In this document: positions 23,503 through 31,980 of the stretch, piece after piece
Layout: every line of letters begins with the position of its first letter
How positions within the stretch are numbered: the first letter of the stretch is position 1
Origin: Bryobacterales bacterium
GTDB taxonomy: Bacteria > Acidobacteriota > Terriglobia > Bryobacterales > Bryobacteraceae
Assembly (NCBI GenBank): GCA_027459465.1
Contig: DAIDIH010000145.1
Span: forward strand, 1 to 33,530
Length of the DNA stretch: 33,530 nucleotides
Reading direction: 5' to 3'
Notes under the pieces: generated by a model
What the model was told of the DNA's origin: nothing
Databases searched by the model: none
The model's input: only the letters and a program-made list of their open reading frames with translations
Program-made: the position numbers and the translations under genes

Positions 23503-26187
23503 TTATTCGCCTTCGAGCGTGAACCGGTAGGTACCGGAGGAGGCGTCGAAAACGACCTCGTCGCCCTGTATGCGCGCGCCATGGATTCCCTCGTCGCCCG
23601 GCACGTATTGGCCGTCGCGCCAAACCGCGTGGCCGCCCTCTGTGACGGTGAACTTCGTCATTTCGAGCTCCTTCGGAATTGCGATTTCGGCGCCGGCGCC
23701 GGGGGGAATGGTCACCTCCAGCGTCACGCGGCCCGCCTCTCGCGTGCACGCCGAGACAATTTGTCCACGCGGCGAGCCGATGCTCGCGCTGACCCATCGC
23801 AGGTCTTCGACCGGATGGGGAGCGATGCGGATATGGCGGTAGCCGGCGCCATCGGGCGCGATGGCGATCCCGCCGAGCGTCTCGTAAAACCAGGCGCCGA
23901 CGCTTCCGAACATGGCATGATCCTGCGAGTTCATCGACGGTCCCACCTTTTGCTGCCAAAGCTCCCACAGCGTCGTGGCGCCATTGGCGATCATGTAGCC
24001 CCAACTCGGAAAGCTCGTTTGCGCCGCCAGTTCATACGCCAGGTCCGTGCGGCCGATTTCGCTCAACACCGGCAGCAGGTAGCGTACGCCGATGAAGCCC
24101 GTCGTGATGTGTGTGTCGTGGTAGTAGACGATGTCGTTTTGGAGATTACCCGCCACGCGCCCGCGTTCCCGCGGCCCCGGCACGCCCATTGCGATCGCCA
24201 TCGCGTCCGCGGTTTGCGTGCCGTTGGCGTAATTGCCGGTCGAGGCGTCGTAATACTTCTGCTGGACGGCGGCGCGGATGCGGTCCTCGAGTTGGCCGTA
24301 CATCTGCGCATCGGCGTTGTGGCCGAGGACCGAGGCGATCGAAGCCAGCGTCTTCACGTCGTGCAGGTAATAGAGCGAGGAAACGAACTCGGCCGGCGTA
24401 TGGACGATCGGCACCCAGTCCCCGTAGTGGTAGTAACTCAGCACATCCCCCTTGGCTTGCGTGCCGAGGAACGCGATGTACTTTTTCAGGCCGTCGTAGT
24501 TTTCTTCGAGGATGCGGCGGTCGCCGTAATGGCGCCACATCTGCCAGCAGAGTTCCGGATAGGCCGTGCCCCACGCCGGATCCGAAGGCTGTCCGCCATA
24601 GCGCAGCGGCACGGTGTCGGCGAGGCTTCCGTCTTTGCCTTGCGCGTCACGGATGTCGCGGATGAAATTCGCATCAAATGCGGCCATGTCGAAGTTATCC
24701 ATGGCCTCTTCGGCGGTGATCTGGGCGTCGCCCATCCATCCCTGCCGCTCGTCGCGCTGGTCGCAATCGGTCGGAATGCCGAACAGATTCGTCAGTTGCG
24801 ACCATCCGATGATGCGTTGGATGTCGTTTAACACCGGCTTCGAAGCGGCGAATCCCCCCGTGGTCCGGACCGCGGTGTGAACGATGATTGCGCGCACCGT
24901 GTCGAGCGACGGCGCGCCGGGCAGACCTCGCACCTCAACGTATCGGAAGCCGTGATAGGTGAAGCGAGGCTGGTACCACTCGCCGCCCTCGCCGCGCAGG
25001 GTGTAAATGTCACGGGACTTTGCCTGCCGGAGGTTCTCGCGATTGATGCGGCCATCGGGATAGACGAGCTCGCTGTAGCGCAGGGTGACTTCGGTTCCGC
25101 GCGGGCCGCTCACATGCAAACGCGCCCAGCCGCTCATGTTCTGGCCGAAATCGTAGACGTAAACGCCGGGCTCCGGGTTCGACATCGACTTCGGCGCCAT
25201 TTCTCCCACCGCTTCGATGGCGGGCATCATTTCGGCCGAACGCTCTCCTTCCGAGCCGGCAAGGGTTTTCGCCGCGCGCCAGTCCCCGTCGTGGAACGCC
25301 GGCGTGTCCCAGCCCGGCGTTTCGTTGCGCGCGTCGTAGACCTCGCCTTCGTAGATGCCGTTGCTCACGATCGGACCGGAGGCGGCTTTCCAGCTTAGAT
25401 CGGAAACAATGGTGACGCGCCGGCCGCCCTCGAGTTCCACCTCGATTTGCACGAGCGCGGCGGGTTCGGAGTAATAGGCGTGGAACTGCGGGGCGTGGTC
25501 GAGCGTGGCCCAGCCGCCGCCCAGCATCACGCCCACCGCGTTCGGCCCATCCTGCAGCGCGCGCGTGACGTCGTAGACGCTGTAAAGAACGCGCTTGGGG
25601 TAAGTCGTGGGCGCGGGGTCGAGCAAGCGATGGCCGATGCGGTGGCCGTTGAGATGAAGTTCGTAGTAGCCTAGCGCGGTGACGTAGGCGCGGGCGCGCT
25701 CGACGCGGCCGGCAAGCTCGAAGCTCTTGCGCAGTTCCCCGCCCCCGCCGATCCATTGGGCTTTCCAATCGCTCCGGGCCAGGAGACCCATGTCGAAGCG
25801 AGAGGCGTCGCTGTAGGCGGTCTCGTGGCCTCCGGCGTCCCAGGCGCGCACCTTCCAGTAGTATGTGCGGCCGCTTGCCAGGGGCTGGCCGTTGTACTCG
25901 ATCTGCGTCGTCTCGGAGGAGGCGACGCGCCCGCTGTCCCAGGCATCGCCGCGGCCGGCCTCCAGATTTTGCTCACTCGTGGCGACGAGCACCTGATAAG
26001 CGCTCTGATGTTCTCCCCGCCCGGGCCAGTCCAGCATCCAGGAAAACCTGGGCTTTGCCGTGTCGACGCCCATCGGGCGAGTCAAGTATTCGCAGCGTAG
26101 ATCCTCCGGAGCGCGGATCGCCGCGGGCGCACCGGCGGCGATTCCACAACTCAACACGATCAGGGTGCAGGTCCAGGTTTTGCTCAT
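23503..26187 (-). CDS. Secreted alpha-L-rhamnosidase, GH78
   Basis: Glycoside hydrolase of 894 residues that releases terminal alpha-L-rhamnose from plant or bacterial glycans and glycosides. A signal peptide (MSKTWTCTLIVLSCGIAAGA) points to export. Domains in order: an Ig-like N-terminal domain (LRCEYLTRPMGVDTAKPRFSW; TYYWKVRAWDA), a carbohydrate-binding-like domain (YELHLNGHRIGHRLLDPAPT, about 170-300), then the (alpha/alpha)6 catalytic domain. There DQRDERQGWMGD carries the presumed general acid E480, and TTLWELW carries the presumed base E742. The C-terminal beta domain ends the protein. Length is normal. No rhamnose catabolic genes lie beside it; a RhaT-type permease is about 17 kb away, near amino-sugar genes, and need not be linked. 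Confidence 0.92.
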   Translation of the reverse strand: MSKTWTCTLIVLSCGIAAGAPAAIRAPEDLRCEYLTRPMGVDTAKPRFSWMLDWPGRGEHQSAYQVLVATSEQNLEAGRGDAWDSGRVASSETTQIEYNGQPLASGRTYYWKVRAWDAGGHETAYSDASRFDMGLLARSDWKAQWIGGGGELRKSFELAGRVERARAYVTALGYYELHLNGHRIGHRLLDPAPTTYPKRVLYSVYDVTRALQDGPNAVGVMLGGGWATLDHAPQFHAYYSEPAALVQIEVELEGGRRVTIVSDLSWKAASGPIVSNGIYEGEVYDARNETPGWDTPAFHDGDWRAAKTLAGSEGERSAEMMPAIEAVGEMAPKSMSNPEPGVYVYDFGQNMSGWARLHVSGPRGTEVTLRYSELVYPDGRINRENLRQAKSRDIYTLRGEGGEWYQPRFTYHGFRYVEVRGLPGAPSLDTVRAIIVHTAVRTTGGFAASKPVLNDIQRIIGWSQLTNLFGIPTDCDQRDERQGWMGDAQITAEEAMDNFDMAAFDANFIRDIRDAQGKDGSLADTVPLRYGGQPSDPAWGTAYPELCWQMWRHYGDRRILEENYDGLKKYIAFLGTQAKGDVLSYYHYGDWVPIVHTPAEFVSSLYYLHDVKTLASIASVLGHNADAQMYGQLEDRIRAAVQQKYYDASTGNYANGTQTADAMAIAMGVPGPRERGRVAGNLQNDIVYYHDTHITTGFIGVRYLLPVLSEIGRTDLAYELAAQTSFPSWGYMIANGATTLWELWQQKVGPSMNSQDHAMFGSVGAWFYETLGGIAIAPDGAGYRHIRIAPHPVEDLRWVSASIGSPRGQIVSACTREAGRVTLEVTIPPGAGAEIAIPKELEMTKFTVTEGGHAVWRDGQYVPGDEGIHGARIQGDEVVFDASSGTYRFTLEGE

Positions 26188-26283
26188 AGGGCTCGAAAGC
26201 GTAGCGTCTCTCCCAGACCAATCTACGCTTGCCCGGTGGGCCGTGGCAATTCGAGCCCTATCGAACCGGCTTGCGACGCTCGG

Positions 26284-28140
26284 CTATTGGCCGAGAACCA
26301 GGTTCGGGTACGTGACTGTGCTCAGCCAGCGGAACACGCCGCCGAGCGTCAGGCCGGATGCCGAGAAACGCGACACACCCGCCTGGGACGGCATATGACT
26401 CACGGTCAGGCTCAGTTGTCCGGCCGGCAGTTGCTGCAGAACCTCGACCGGGACGGAGAACTGGCCGGCCGACGCATTTGTGCTGCAGACAAACGCCATG
26501 GAGCGGAACTGTTCCGGGTCCGACACGGGCGGCTGGACGCCGGCGCCGAGTTTGTAGGAGCGGCCATAGATCAGCACCATATCGCTTGATCCACCACCCG
26601 TCCAAGCGACCTGCAGAGGTGTTGAGCGGCTGAAGGTGGCGCCGTCCACGAAGTTAGAGGTTACTGTGATGAGGGCCGGCACAGCGAGATTCACGGGGCC
26701 GAACGCACCCACATCGGCGCCGCCCGCTGCGCTTACGCTGTAGGTCCCCGCGCCCAGCGCTTCCGGCAACGGCGCTGCGTAGAGGACTCCGGAGCCGGAG
26801 ATCGTATCCGGCAGCACCTGGACGGTAGAATTGGCGCGCGTCTTTAGTGTCAGCACGCCCGCGTCGAGAAATTGCGCCGCACCGAGGAACAGGTCCGGAT
26901 TCGCACGGGGCCCCTGATAGTAGACGTTGCAGCTATTGGTAGCAGCGGGAGGCACGCCGATGTCGGCAAATCCTCCTGAGGCGACAAAGCGCGCGACAAT
27001 CACATCAGCCCCATTCCCGCGCCCCGATTGGAAGCCGAAGCCGAAGGCATGCAGCGGAATGCCGGGGTGAGGGCCATAGCCCACCGGGCCTGCGCCGGAA
27101 CCGCTCCCGGTACCGCCGCCGTTACCGGCATTCCCTCCGGGCCCGCCTTGTCCATTCCCTTGTGAGGCGCCATTCCTGGTTTGTCCCCCGCCAAGCTGAC
27201 CTAAACCGGAGGCCAGCACCACGGTGCCGTGGCTGCCCTGGGCTATGGTTTCGACCGCGTCAACGCAAGTCTGGCCCGTCGCATGGACGGCGATGGTTGC
27301 GATGTTGCTGTCGAAGGACTGATTGTGGATTTGGTCCCGCGAGCGCAGGCGCACCGGGACGGAGCAGCCGGCCGGGGCGTTCTGCGGGACGACAAACTGG
27401 ATCTGATCTACGCCGGCAAAGCCAGGCGCCCGGCCGGCGTACTGCACTTGCGCTTCGATGCCTCCGATGAAAACCTGCGGCTGAATTACGGCCGGCGCCA
27501 GCCCGCTACTTGCCTGCCCGGCTGGTACCGGAGGATCTGTCGCGCCCAAGCCGGTCCCATACATCAAAATGACTTGACCGGGCCGGGCTGTGGTGAGCGG
27601 GCCGTTCTGCTGGTACTGGTTCCCGGACCCACCGAGAAGGTTGAGCGCCGCCCCCGGGCCGCGGCCATTGCCGTTCATCGTAAAGAAGCCGAAATTGGCA
27701 CTCACCAAGGCGGCCGTGAACGGAGCCGACTCGCGGATCTGGTCCTGATCGTGGGTGCGAAGAAGCAGGCGAATCTGGTCTCCGTTGAGATTCGAGGGTA
27801 GCTGGCAATTCACCTGTTGCGAGGAGGCGTACATCATCGCGCACGATGCCGTATCGTTTACGACGACCTCGGTCCCGCCAAGTATCGTGGGCAGTGGCAG
27901 CGAACCGGCAGCGACCGGAACCGCCGGGCCCAGATTCGCGCCCATGATCGAGATGAGAGCGCCGGGAGCGAGGGCGCTGCCCGGAAAATCGGACGGCGTG
28001 AACTTCGCGCCATTCACGACGCCTGTGCCCGCGATCTGAGGCGTTTGGGCCAGGGCGGCAATCGTGAGGCCAGAGAGAACAAGCAGGCAGGTCAGCCGTC
28101 CGATCCAGGACGGTGTAGACGGTGATTTTAGATCTGTCAT
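26284..28140 (-). CDS. Large secreted protein with TIGR03437 module and Gly-rich linker
   Basis: Exported protein of 618 residues with no enzyme motif. A signal sequence (hydrophobic CLLVLSGLTIAALAQ) leads into a Solibacter-type TIGR03437 module at about 40-290: GALISIMGANLGP, QVNCQLPSNL, PGQVILMYGTGLGATDPP and DQIQFVVPQNAPAG. A low-complexity Gly/Asn/Gln linker at about 315-355 separates it from a C-terminal part (about 370-618) with repeated beta-strand-like sequence that I cannot assign. The start ATG 28140 has GGAAGGAG 6 bases upstream (28147-28154), a strong site. It may be a surface or matrix protein; the family is especially numerous in Solibacter genomes. It lies 96 bases from the rhamnosidase gene on the same strand. 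Confidence 0.75.
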   Translation of the reverse strand: MTDLKSPSTPSWIGRLTCLLVLSGLTIAALAQTPQIAGTGVVNGAKFTPSDFPGSALAPGALISIMGANLGPAVPVAAGSLPLPTILGGTEVVVNDTASCAMMYASSQQVNCQLPSNLNGDQIRLLLRTHDQDQIRESAPFTAALVSANFGFFTMNGNGRGPGAALNLLGGSGNQYQQNGPLTTARPGQVILMYGTGLGATDPPVPAGQASSGLAPAVIQPQVFIGGIEAQVQYAGRAPGFAGVDQIQFVVPQNAPAGCSVPVRLRSRDQIHNQSFDSNIATIAVHATGQTCVDAVETIAQGSHGTVVLASGLGQLGGGQTRNGASQGNGQGGPGGNAGNGGGTGSGSGAGPVGYGPHPGIPLHAFGFGFQSGRGNGADVIVARFVASGGFADIGVPPAATNSCNVYYQGPRANPDLFLGAAQFLDAGVLTLKTRANSTVQVLPDTISGSGVLYAAPLPEALGAGTYSVSAAGGADVGAFGPVNLAVPALITVTSNFVDGATFSRSTPLQVAWTGGGSSDMVLIYGRSYKLGAGVQPPVSDPEQFRSMAFVCSTNASAGQFSVPVEVLQQLPAGQLSLTVSHMPSQAGVSRFSASGLTLGGVFRWLSTVTYPNLVLGQ

Positions 28141-28310
28141 CAGAAACTCCTTCCATCCGAGGGCGTCAAATGCGAGGTTGCATCCGGGGAGCCATCGGGA
28201 AAGGCAGACAGATCAACAGGTTTGGGAAAGAGGGTGTACAAATGTTCCGACAAGGGGGGGGTGAGCGCGGCAAATTTTCGACCGGCCGGCCGGGCCGGCG
28301 GCCGCACATA
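28141..28310. other. Intergenic leader of the TIGR03437 protein gene
   Basis: This gap holds the strong ribosome binding site noted for the downstream minus-strand gene, a run of eight G at 28254-28261, and a GC palindrome cluster (CCGGCCGG and GCCGGCGGC, 28281-28305). I see no convincing promoter hexamers and no gene. Confidence 0.4.
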
Positions 28311-28353
28311 ACGAAAGCGGCGCCTCCCTCCGGATGGAGGAAAGCGCCGCTTG
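28311..28353 (-). terminator. Intrinsic terminator of the Oar-like receptor gene
   Basis: AAGCGGCGC (28315-28323) and GCGCCGCTT (28344-28352) form a perfect 9-bp stem, with a further inner pairing of CTCC and GGAGG. On the minus strand the stem is followed by TTCGTT. It lies about 30 bases past the stop of the receptor gene, so it separates that transcript from the next gene. Confidence 0.82.
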
Positions 28354-28381
28354 GGTCCTTCTCTGGATTTGAGCGGGTTCG

Positions 28382-31300
28382 CTAGAAGTAGAACTTCAGA
28401 GCGAACTGCAACTGCCGGGCATCCTGCGAGCCGTAGATCTGACCAAATCCGGCGATACCGATGTTGCCGTTGGCCACCGCCTGCCCAGGAACGCCTATCC
28501 CCGGCGAGCCGAGGACGACGGTGTTGGTCAGGTTAATCGCTTCGGCGCGGAACTCGAGCGAATAGCGTTCAGTGAAGCTGAACGACTTCACCAAGCTCAC
28601 GTCGACGGTATACATGCCAGGACCACGGATGGTGCCGACGCCGCAGTTGCCGAACGTGCCCAGGGGCGGCGCCGCGTAGGAGTTCGGGTTAAACCACTGA
28701 TAGCCGCCAAACGGCGAGTCCATAGTTCCGAACACATTGCCCGGTGCGATGCAATTGGCGCGGGGTTCCGGCGCATGCGTCTGGGAGCTGTCTTCGTAAT
28801 TGTTGATGGTGTAGGGGAAACCGCCGCGGAACGTCGGGATGGCGTTTGCCTGCCAGCCGCCCACGATCGCGTCCTCGACCTTGCTCATGTTGCTGCCGTA
28901 CTTCCGGCCGCGGCCGAAGGGCAGATCGTAGCTCACATAGCCGTTTACCGAATGGGTCACATCGTAGTAGCACGGCCCCCACTGGGATTTGCCGTTGTAG
29001 GCATTGGGCCAGTAATAGTCATTCGTGCTCGCCTGCCCACCGTCTCCGTAGTAGCCGATCGAGTTCGTCATGCATTTGGAGTAGGTGTAGTTGAGCTGGA
29101 ACTGCAGGCCATTGCTCAAGGTCTTCTGGAGGACGACCTGGAGGGCGTCATAGTCCTGATTCGCCGAGGACTGGGTCAGGCGAGCGTTGCCGATCTCGTT
29201 CTGCAACGTCGGATTGCCCGACAGGTAATAGCTGGGCGAAACGGTACCGTTCGGATTCAGAATTCCCTGCGAAGCCCAGATCGGGACCATCAAGTGGGTA
29301 TTGCGCTGGCCAACATAACCGATTTGGAAGGTCATGTTGTTGCCGAACTGGTGCTGGATAGTGAAGTTCCACTGCTGCGATACGGCGGGACGAATGTTCG
29401 GATCCCACAGCCGCAGGCCAGCCCCGACGAACGGATTCCCGGGGTTCGATTCGAAGGGAAGATAACCTTGCGCCAACCCCGTGCTCTGTTGTGTCGGGTT
29501 GAAGAAGATGAGGTGTTCGGTGGCGAAGGGCGGGTTCAAGGTCAGGCGGAGGTTGGTACCGGTTCCTTCCAGGAAGCTGGACATTGTGTAAGCGGTGCGA
29601 ATGACAGTGTTTTTCATTGGCGTCCAAGCGATGCCAATGCGAGGCTGAAAGTCGGCTATGCCGAGATATGGGTTGTACAGAGCTTCGCAATTCGCGTAGG
29701 GACAGTTGCTGCCGGCCGTGTACATCTGTCCGCTGACGAGGCCAAAGTTCGCCTGGCGGTTATCGACTTCCGTCCACGGCGAGTTATATTCGAACCGCAG
29801 GCCCAGGTTCAACGTCAGGTTCTGGGAAACGCGATAGTCATCCTGGAAGAAGGCCGCCGTCACAGAGGAGCGCTGGCCCCAGGTGCCGCCGGCGATACCG
29901 CCCTGAACCTGGTAGGGCAAACCCATCATGAAGTCCGCCAGAGACAGGCCGCTATATTGGCCGCTGAAGTTGAACTGACCAGCGATGCCGGCGTTCCCGG
30001 AGTAGAACGTGTTGATGCGATCCCGGAAGAACTGGTAGCCGATGTGCATCGTATGCTTGCCCTTGCTCCATAGAAGGGTGTCTTCCGCTTGAATCACCGT
30101 GTCGGCAAATTCTTCCATGACGTCAGCGTTGCCAATGGTGTTCGCGTATCCGCCGAAGGTGAAGGCCGGAAGGATATTCGTGGGCACACCCGGGATTCCT
30201 ACGCTGGCGGCAGAAAACGCCTGGCCAGTGAGTTGGCCGGTCACGATCGGCGTATAGTTGACACCCGCTCGAATGTCATTCACGAGCGAAGGACTGATGG
30301 TCTTGGTGTAGTCCAGGACGCCGTTATGAGAAGGAAGCAGGTTTTCGGAGTTATAGAGCAGCGGAATGCTGTTCGTATTCGGCTGAATGATATGCGCCTG
30401 CGAGTAACGGCCATAGATATGATCGTTGTCCGTGGCGGCATAGTCAACGCGAACGTCGCCCTGGTCCTGGTTGGTGTAACCATGCGTTGTGTTGGTTGCG
30501 TTGTTCAGCAGTTGGTTGTTGATCGGCTGCGGGTAGAGCGGTGACTTCATGATCGCCAGCGCCTGCGGGCTCAACATCGTGGAGGGAATGATGTTGCCTG
30601 GAATCGGGGTGGTCGTCCCTGGGTAGTGAAGCTGGATGCCCTCTTGGGCGAGGATCTGGGAAAAATTGCCCGTCCGCTCGGCCGCTGTGAAGACAGTGAA
30701 GGCGCTGCTGGTCGCGGGTTGGTCGAACCGCGAGCCCTGGTAGTCGCCGAAAATGAAGAGCTTGTTCTTGATGATGGGACCGCCGATGGTGCCACCGAAC
30801 TCGTTCCAGCGCAGCAGCGGACGCGCCAGGTTCCGCCAGTTGTTCTGCCAGGCGTTGGCGTTCAACTTGTCGTTGCGAATGAACTCAAACAGATCGCCAT
30901 GAACCTGGTTCGTGCCCGCCTTGACGCTCACGCTGACGATGCCGCCCATGAACTGGCCGAACTCAGACGAAGCGTTCTGGGTAATCATGTTGAACTCTTC
31001 GATGGCATCGGGTTGCGGCGAGTAAGCGACCTGGTTTTCGGACACCTGGTTGTTATCCATGCCGTCGAGCAAGAAGTAATCCGCTTCGTTCCGGTTGCCG
31101 TTGATGTACGGGCGGCCGCTTCCGAAGCTATTCTGCGAGCCAGTAAACGACCCCGGGTTGGTGGCAACCGAACCGGGCGCCAGCAGGGTCAACTGCGCAT
31201 AGTTGCGTGTCGCCAGGGGAAGCGTGGTATTCGTCCGCGCGTCGATGATGGTGCCTAACTGGGTTGAATCGGTTTGCAGCAGCGGCGGGGCAGCCGTCAC

Positions 31301-31681
31301 TTCCACGCTCTGCGAGACGCTGCCGATGACCAACTGGAAATCGAGCCGGGCGGCCTGGTTCAGCACCAGCAGAACGCCGCTCCGGGTTGACGTCTGAAAG
31401 CCGGTGCTTTCCACTTTTACGTCATAGGTTCCTACGGGAAGGCGGGGCAGAACGTAATCGCCTGTCGTGTTGCTTACGGTCGGCCAAACCGTGCCGCGAG
31501 CCGTATCGGTTGCCGTAATTTTCGCGTTTGCCACGGGGGCGCCGGAGGGATCCGTCACCTTCCCGAGAATCGATGCCGTGACTTCCTGACCGTGCGCTAT
31601 GCCACTCCACGCGAAAAGCCCCACCAATAGGCTACACGTCAGGTACGCAGTAAGGTGTCTCATTCGACGAGAAACGTCCAT
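28382..31681 (-). CDS. Oar-like TonB-dependent outer-membrane receptor
   Basis: Very large outer-membrane protein, 1099 residues from ATG 31681. That start has AGAGGAG 7 bases upstream and leads directly to a signal peptide (LTAYLTCSLLVGLFAWSG, ending HGQ); the frame is open 45 bases farther but without a ribosome site. Residues 35-120 are a carboxypeptidase-regulatory-like beta sandwich (SILGKVTDPSGAPVANAKI; GDYVLPRLPVGTYDVKVE). A plug-like segment follows (about 120-250, with YFLLDGMDNNQVSE). The rest is a barrel with many Tyr/Asn-rich strands ending LQFALKFYF, with a terminal aromatic residue. Family members import oligosaccharides or take part in surface adhesion. The ligand is unknown, but the neighbouring rhamnosidase suggests a glycan. 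A terminator follows the stop. Confidence 0.9.
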   Translation of the reverse strand: MDVSRRMRHLTAYLTCSLLVGLFAWSGIAHGQEVTASILGKVTDPSGAPVANAKITATDTARGTVWPTVSNTTGDYVLPRLPVGTYDVKVESTGFQTSTRSGVLLVLNQAARLDFQLVIGSVSQSVEVTAAPPLLQTDSTQLGTIIDARTNTTLPLATRNYAQLTLLAPGSVATNPGSFTGSQNSFGSGRPYINGNRNEADYFLLDGMDNNQVSENQVAYSPQPDAIEEFNMITQNASSEFGQFMGGIVSVSVKAGTNQVHGDLFEFIRNDKLNANAWQNNWRNLARPLLRWNEFGGTIGGPIIKNKLFIFGDYQGSRFDQPATSSAFTVFTAAERTGNFSQILAQEGIQLHYPGTTTPIPGNIIPSTMLSPQALAIMKSPLYPQPINNQLLNNATNTTHGYTNQDQGDVRVDYAATDNDHIYGRYSQAHIIQPNTNSIPLLYNSENLLPSHNGVLDYTKTISPSLVNDIRAGVNYTPIVTGQLTGQAFSAASVGIPGVPTNILPAFTFGGYANTIGNADVMEEFADTVIQAEDTLLWSKGKHTMHIGYQFFRDRINTFYSGNAGIAGQFNFSGQYSGLSLADFMMGLPYQVQGGIAGGTWGQRSSVTAAFFQDDYRVSQNLTLNLGLRFEYNSPWTEVDNRQANFGLVSGQMYTAGSNCPYANCEALYNPYLGIADFQPRIGIAWTPMKNTVIRTAYTMSSFLEGTGTNLRLTLNPPFATEHLIFFNPTQQSTGLAQGYLPFESNPGNPFVGAGLRLWDPNIRPAVSQQWNFTIQHQFGNNMTFQIGYVGQRNTHLMVPIWASQGILNPNGTVSPSYYLSGNPTLQNEIGNARLTQSSANQDYDALQVVLQKTLSNGLQFQLNYTYSKCMTNSIGYYGDGGQASTNDYYWPNAYNGKSQWGPCYYDVTHSVNGYVSYDLPFGRGRKYGSNMSKVEDAIVGGWQANAIPTFRGGFPYTINNYEDSSQTHAPEPRANCIAPGNVFGTMDSPFGGYQWFNPNSYAAPPLGTFGNCGVGTIRGPGMYTVDVSLVKSFSFTERYSLEFRAEAINLTNTVVLGSPGIGVPGQAVANGNIGIAGFGQIYGSQDARQLQFALKFYF

Positions 31682-31688
31682 TAAACTA

Positions 31689-31695
31689 CTCCTCT
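31689..31695 (-). promoter_or_regulatory. Ribosome binding site deciding the receptor start
   Basis: On the minus strand AGAGGAG ends 7 bases before ATG 31681. The alternative start at 31726 has no purine-rich site, so this element decides between them. Confidence 0.75.
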
Positions 31696-31980
31696 TTGCG
31701 ATGGTCTTCCAAAGTGAATACGCCATTCCATAACCAATGAAAGGCAGTTAGGCCGCGCCAATGACCTCACGAAATTGGCACAGTGCAACTTCGACCTGGG
31801 ACAGAGCCAAGCTAGACAACGCCCGGCAACAGCTACAGCCGGACAGTAAGAGTTTGGAAGCTTACTGTTCGGCCTAATATATACTAATTATGTTTCTTTC
31901 TCTCAGACCCACTTAAACAGAACTATAACACAGCTTTGGCCGAACCGCGCCATCAAAGTGATTCGTTTGGCGAATTCTTA
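31696..31980. other. AT-rich intergenic region before the receptor gene
   Basis: This is the longest gene-free stretch in the window (299 bases from the chosen receptor start to the next stop). The part at 31871-31930 is much richer in A+T than its surroundings and includes TATATATT on the minus strand, a possible -10 region for the receptor. I found no convincing -35 partner, gene or RNA gene. A hairpin inside it is listed separately. Confidence 0.45.
31838..31873. repeat. 13-bp inverted repeat / hairpin upstream of the receptor gene
   Basis: GCCGGACAGTAAG (31838-31850) and CTTACTGTTCGGC (31861-31873) pair with one G-U type mismatch around a 10-base loop. Read on the minus strand it lies downstream of the CRTAC1-like gene and in the probable leader of the receptor gene. 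It lacks a following T tract, so it may be a weak terminator, a protein site, or a leader structure. Confidence 0.6.

Noticed and set aside
22274-24004. 576-residue minus-strand frame spanning the second KdpD-like gene and the rhamnosidase 3' end
   Set aside because: It lies across two well-supported convergent genes, its composition is typical of antisense frames, and no domain is recognisable.
28775-30073. 432-residue plus-strand frame opposite the Oar-like receptor
   Set aside because: The receptor frame is continuous over 1099 residues with signal peptide and terminal aromatic strand; the opposing frame has no recognisable feature.
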